A DNA stretch of 34,067 nt, taken from Humidesulfovibrio sp. GTDB lineage: Bacteria; Desulfobacterota; Desulfovibrionia; Desulfovibrionales; Desulfovibrionaceae. Position 1 is the stretch's first letter; each line of letters opens with the position of its first letter. Shown here piece by piece: positions 31,873 to 34,067 of this stretch. The stretch covers positions 1 through 34,067 of the forward strand of contig NZ_JAUYFU010000065.1 in assembly GCF_030689645.1 (NCBI RefSeq), read 5' to 3'. The notes below the pieces were generated by a model. That model made no database searches. It was given only the letters and a program-made list of their open reading frames with translations, and had not been told where the DNA came from. The translations under genes and the position numbers were made by a program.

Positions 31873-34067
31873 ATGTCGCTTACACGCAGAGGGTTTCTGA
31901 AACTCTCCGCCGCGGCCGCCCTCACCAGCGCCTTTGGAGGCATAGGCCTTGCGGCCAAGCCCCAGGCGGCCAAGGTCGCAGTCGACCGCATAGCCCAACT
32001 CAAGCCTGAATGGAGCAAGCAGACCACTACCGTGTGCTGCTACTGCGCAGTGGGCTGCGGACTCATCGTCAACACCGCGCTTTCTGGCACCAAACGCGCC
32101 ATCAACATCGAAGGCGACCCAGATCATCCGATCAATGAAGGCGCCCTGTGCGCCAAGGGCGCGGCCATCTTCCAGCTCACCGAGGGCAACCCCGGCGAAA
32201 AGAACCCCCGCCTCACCAAGGTCATGTACCGCAAGCCCTACGGCACCAAGTGGGAAGAGAAGCCTTGGGACTGGGCTCTTGAGCGCATCGCCAAGAACAT
32301 CAAGAAAGACCGCGACGCCAGCTTCGTCGAGAAGAACGCCAAGGGGCAGATGGTCAACCGCTGCGAGAACATCGCCTCGGTCGGCTCCGCCGCCATGGAT
32401 AACGAAGAGTGCTGGGCCTACCAGGCCTTCCTGCGCTCCCTGGGACTTACATACATAGAACATCAGGCCCGTATCTGACACAGCGCAACAGTAGCGGCTC
32501 TGGCAGAGTCGTTCGGACGCGGCGCGATGACCAATCACTGGATCGACCTCAAGAACAGTGATTGCATTCTTATCATGGGCAGCAACGCTGCCGAAAACCA
32601 TCCCATCTCCTTCAAGTGGGTCACCCGCGCGCAGGAAAAGGGCGCCACGCTCATTCACGTGGACCCGCGCTTCACGCGCACCAGCGCCAAATCCGACATC
32701 TACGCGCCCCTGCGCTCCGGATCGGACCTGGCGTTCCTGGGCGGCCTGGTTAATTACATCCTTGAAAACAACCTGATGTTCAAGGAGTACGTTCTCAACT
32801 ACACCAACGCCTCCTTCCTGGTGGGCAAAGACTACGACTTCAACGACGGCATGTTCAGCGGCTTCAACGCCGAGACCCGCAAGTACGACAAGACCAAGTG
32901 GGCCTTTGACAAGGACGCCGACGGCAACATCAAGCGCGACACCACCCTCGCCAACCCGCGCTGCGTGTACCAGCTCATGAAGAAGCACTACAGCCGCTAT
33001 ACGCTGGACCGTATCGTGGAGATGTGCGGCACGCCGAAAGAGAAGGTGCTTGAGGTCTTCAAAGCCTACACGGCCACCGGCAAGCCGGACAAGTCCGGCA
33101 CGGTCATGTACGCCATGGGCTGGACCCAGCACACGGTAGGCGTGCAGAACATCCGCTGCATGAGCTTGGTGCAGATGCTGCTGGGCAACATGGGCGTGGC
33201 AGGCGGCGGCGTGAATGCGCTGCGCGGCGAATCCAACGTCCAGGGCTCCACCGACCAGGCCCTGCTCTTCCACATCATCCCCGGCTATCTGCCCACGCCC
33301 AACGCAGCGGACAAGACCCTGGCCGACTACCTGAAGAAGATCACGCCGGTGACCAAAGATCCCAAGAGCATGAACTGGAAGAAGAACCAGCCCAAGTACG
33401 CTGTCAGCCTGTTCAAGAGCTTCTACAAGAACGCCGAGCCGGCCCAGGGCTACGACTGGCTGCCCAAGCTCGACGTGGGCCAGGACTACTCGTGGCTGAC
33501 CCTGTTCGACCAGATGTCCAAGGGCGCCTTCAAGGGCTTCTTCGCCTGGGGCATGAACCCTGCGGTGTCCGGGGCGAACTCCAACAAGACCCGCGAGGCC
33601 CTGACCAAGCTGGACTGGATGGTCAACGTCAACATCTACGACAACGAGACCGGAAGCTTCTGGCAGGGTCCGGGCATGGATCCCAAGAAGATCAAGACCG
33701 AGTGCTTCATGCTGCCCTGCGCAGTCTCCGTTGAGAAAGAAGGCTCCATCTCCAACTCCGGCCGCTGGATGCAGTGGCGCCAAGTGGGCCCCAAGCCCCT
33801 GGGCGAATCCAAGCCCGACGGCGACATCATCTACGACCTGGCCAAGAAGATCCGGGAACTCTACAAGAAGGACGGCGGCGTCCTGCCCGGACCCGTGCTC
33901 GGCCTGAACCTGGAGGACATGGGCGCCGGCCACTTCGACCCGCACAAGACCGCCCGGCTGATCAACGGCTACTACCTGAAGGACGTCATCGAGAAGAAGG
34001 AAGTCACCGAGAAGAAGGACAACAAGGACGTGGTCGTGGTGAAGGACGTGGTCGTGGGCAAGGCCGG
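31873..34067 (+). CDS. fdhA: Periplasmic formate dehydrogenase catalytic subunit, selenocysteine-containing (5' part, runs off the window edge)
   Basis: 731 codons plus two bases are visible; the C-terminus is cut off. It oxidises formate to CO2 at a Mo- or W-bis-MGD centre. A Tat signal (SLTRRGFLKLSAAAAL) sends it to the periplasm. A [4Fe-4S] site follows: C55-x2-C58-x3-C62 and C93. The frame meets TGA at 32476-32478 (residue 202) in the sequence ARI-U-HSATVAALAESFGRG, which matches the selenocysteine site and the catalytic His after it in FDH enzymes. Reading continues in frame for over 500 more codons of clearly FDH-like sequence (ENHPISFKWVTRAQEKG, RGESNVQGSTD). AGGAGG precedes ATG 31873. 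The beta (FeS) subunit is expected downstream, beyond the window. Confidence 0.95.
32494..32512 (+). promoter_or_regulatory. Bacterial SECIS-like hairpin after the fdhA UGA codon
   Basis: Starting 15 bases after UGA (32476-32478), bases 32494-32501 pair with 32505-32512 (eight pairs, two of them G-U) around a small G-rich loop GGC, or UGGCA if the closing U-A pair opens. Position, size and a loop with G residues agree with SelB-binding SECIS elements of FDH genes. The element lies within the coding sequence. Confidence 0.7.

Noticed and set aside
32476-32478. Stop or frameshift in fdhA
   Set aside because: The frame continues in phase with FDH sequence and the context is the known selenocysteine site.
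1-34067. CRISPR arrays, rRNA, tRNA, prophage or plasmid origin
   Set aside because: No regular repeats, tRNA-like cloverleaf in the gaps, or phage/plasmid genes were found by reading.

Overview
The window looks like chromosomal DNA of a sulfate-reducing deltaproteobacterium of the Desulfovibrio type (inference). The support is high GC, a periplasmic selenocysteine/molybdopterin formate dehydrogenase, a PhsA/PsrA-like molybdoenzyme next to a TauE/SafE permease, a sensor kinase with a Cys-Trp motif typical of such bacteria, and dense motility and signalling genes. No phage, CRISPR, rRNA or tRNA was seen.

Layout. 1-703 (-) is the N-terminal part of a flagellin behind a near-perfect sigma-28 promoter. 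1129-8385 (+) carries a fused MFS/acyltransferase/acyl-ACP synthetase for phospholipid repair, a small P-loop kinase-like protein, thyX, and the quality-control pair htpX and an HtrA/DegP-like protease, ending at a bidirectional terminator. 8502-11541 (-) is a tightly coupled run: a 72-aa Cys protein, a secreted six-Cys protein, an EAL-HDOD protein and a secreted four-EF-hand protein. 12040-13620 (+) is an unrecognised 526-aa protein preceded by a GAAA-capped hairpin. 13650-15374 (-) is an NCS2 (xanthine/uracil-type) permease with an RsbW-like C-terminal domain.

15557-17923 (-) holds purU, a small Cys protein and a secreted protein of unknown function. 18110-21536 (+) holds purN, an AMMECR1-family protein and a PAS-containing chemoreceptor. 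21625-25829 is a divergent redox module: a molybdopterin oxidoreductase (-) facing a four-cluster ferredoxin subunit and a TauE/SafE permease (+), with repeated and palindromic sites between them. A small membrane protein follows at 25899-26423.

26427-30442 (-) is a three-gene sensory operon: a branched-chain-amino-acid-type binding protein, a histidine kinase whose gene overlaps it by ATGA, and a response regulator with a STAS output domain. Divergent from it, 30672-34067 (+) has an IS1595-like transposase relative lacking its expected catalytic glutamate, a 75-aa protein, and the first 731 codons of a Tat-exported formate dehydrogenase catalytic subunit with an in-frame UGA (selenocysteine) and a hairpin just after it.

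The parts most worth a second look are the binding protein/kinase/REC-STAS operon, the permease-ATPase fusion, the transposase-like protein next to fdhA, and the apparently cytoplasmic molybdoenzyme/TauE cluster.
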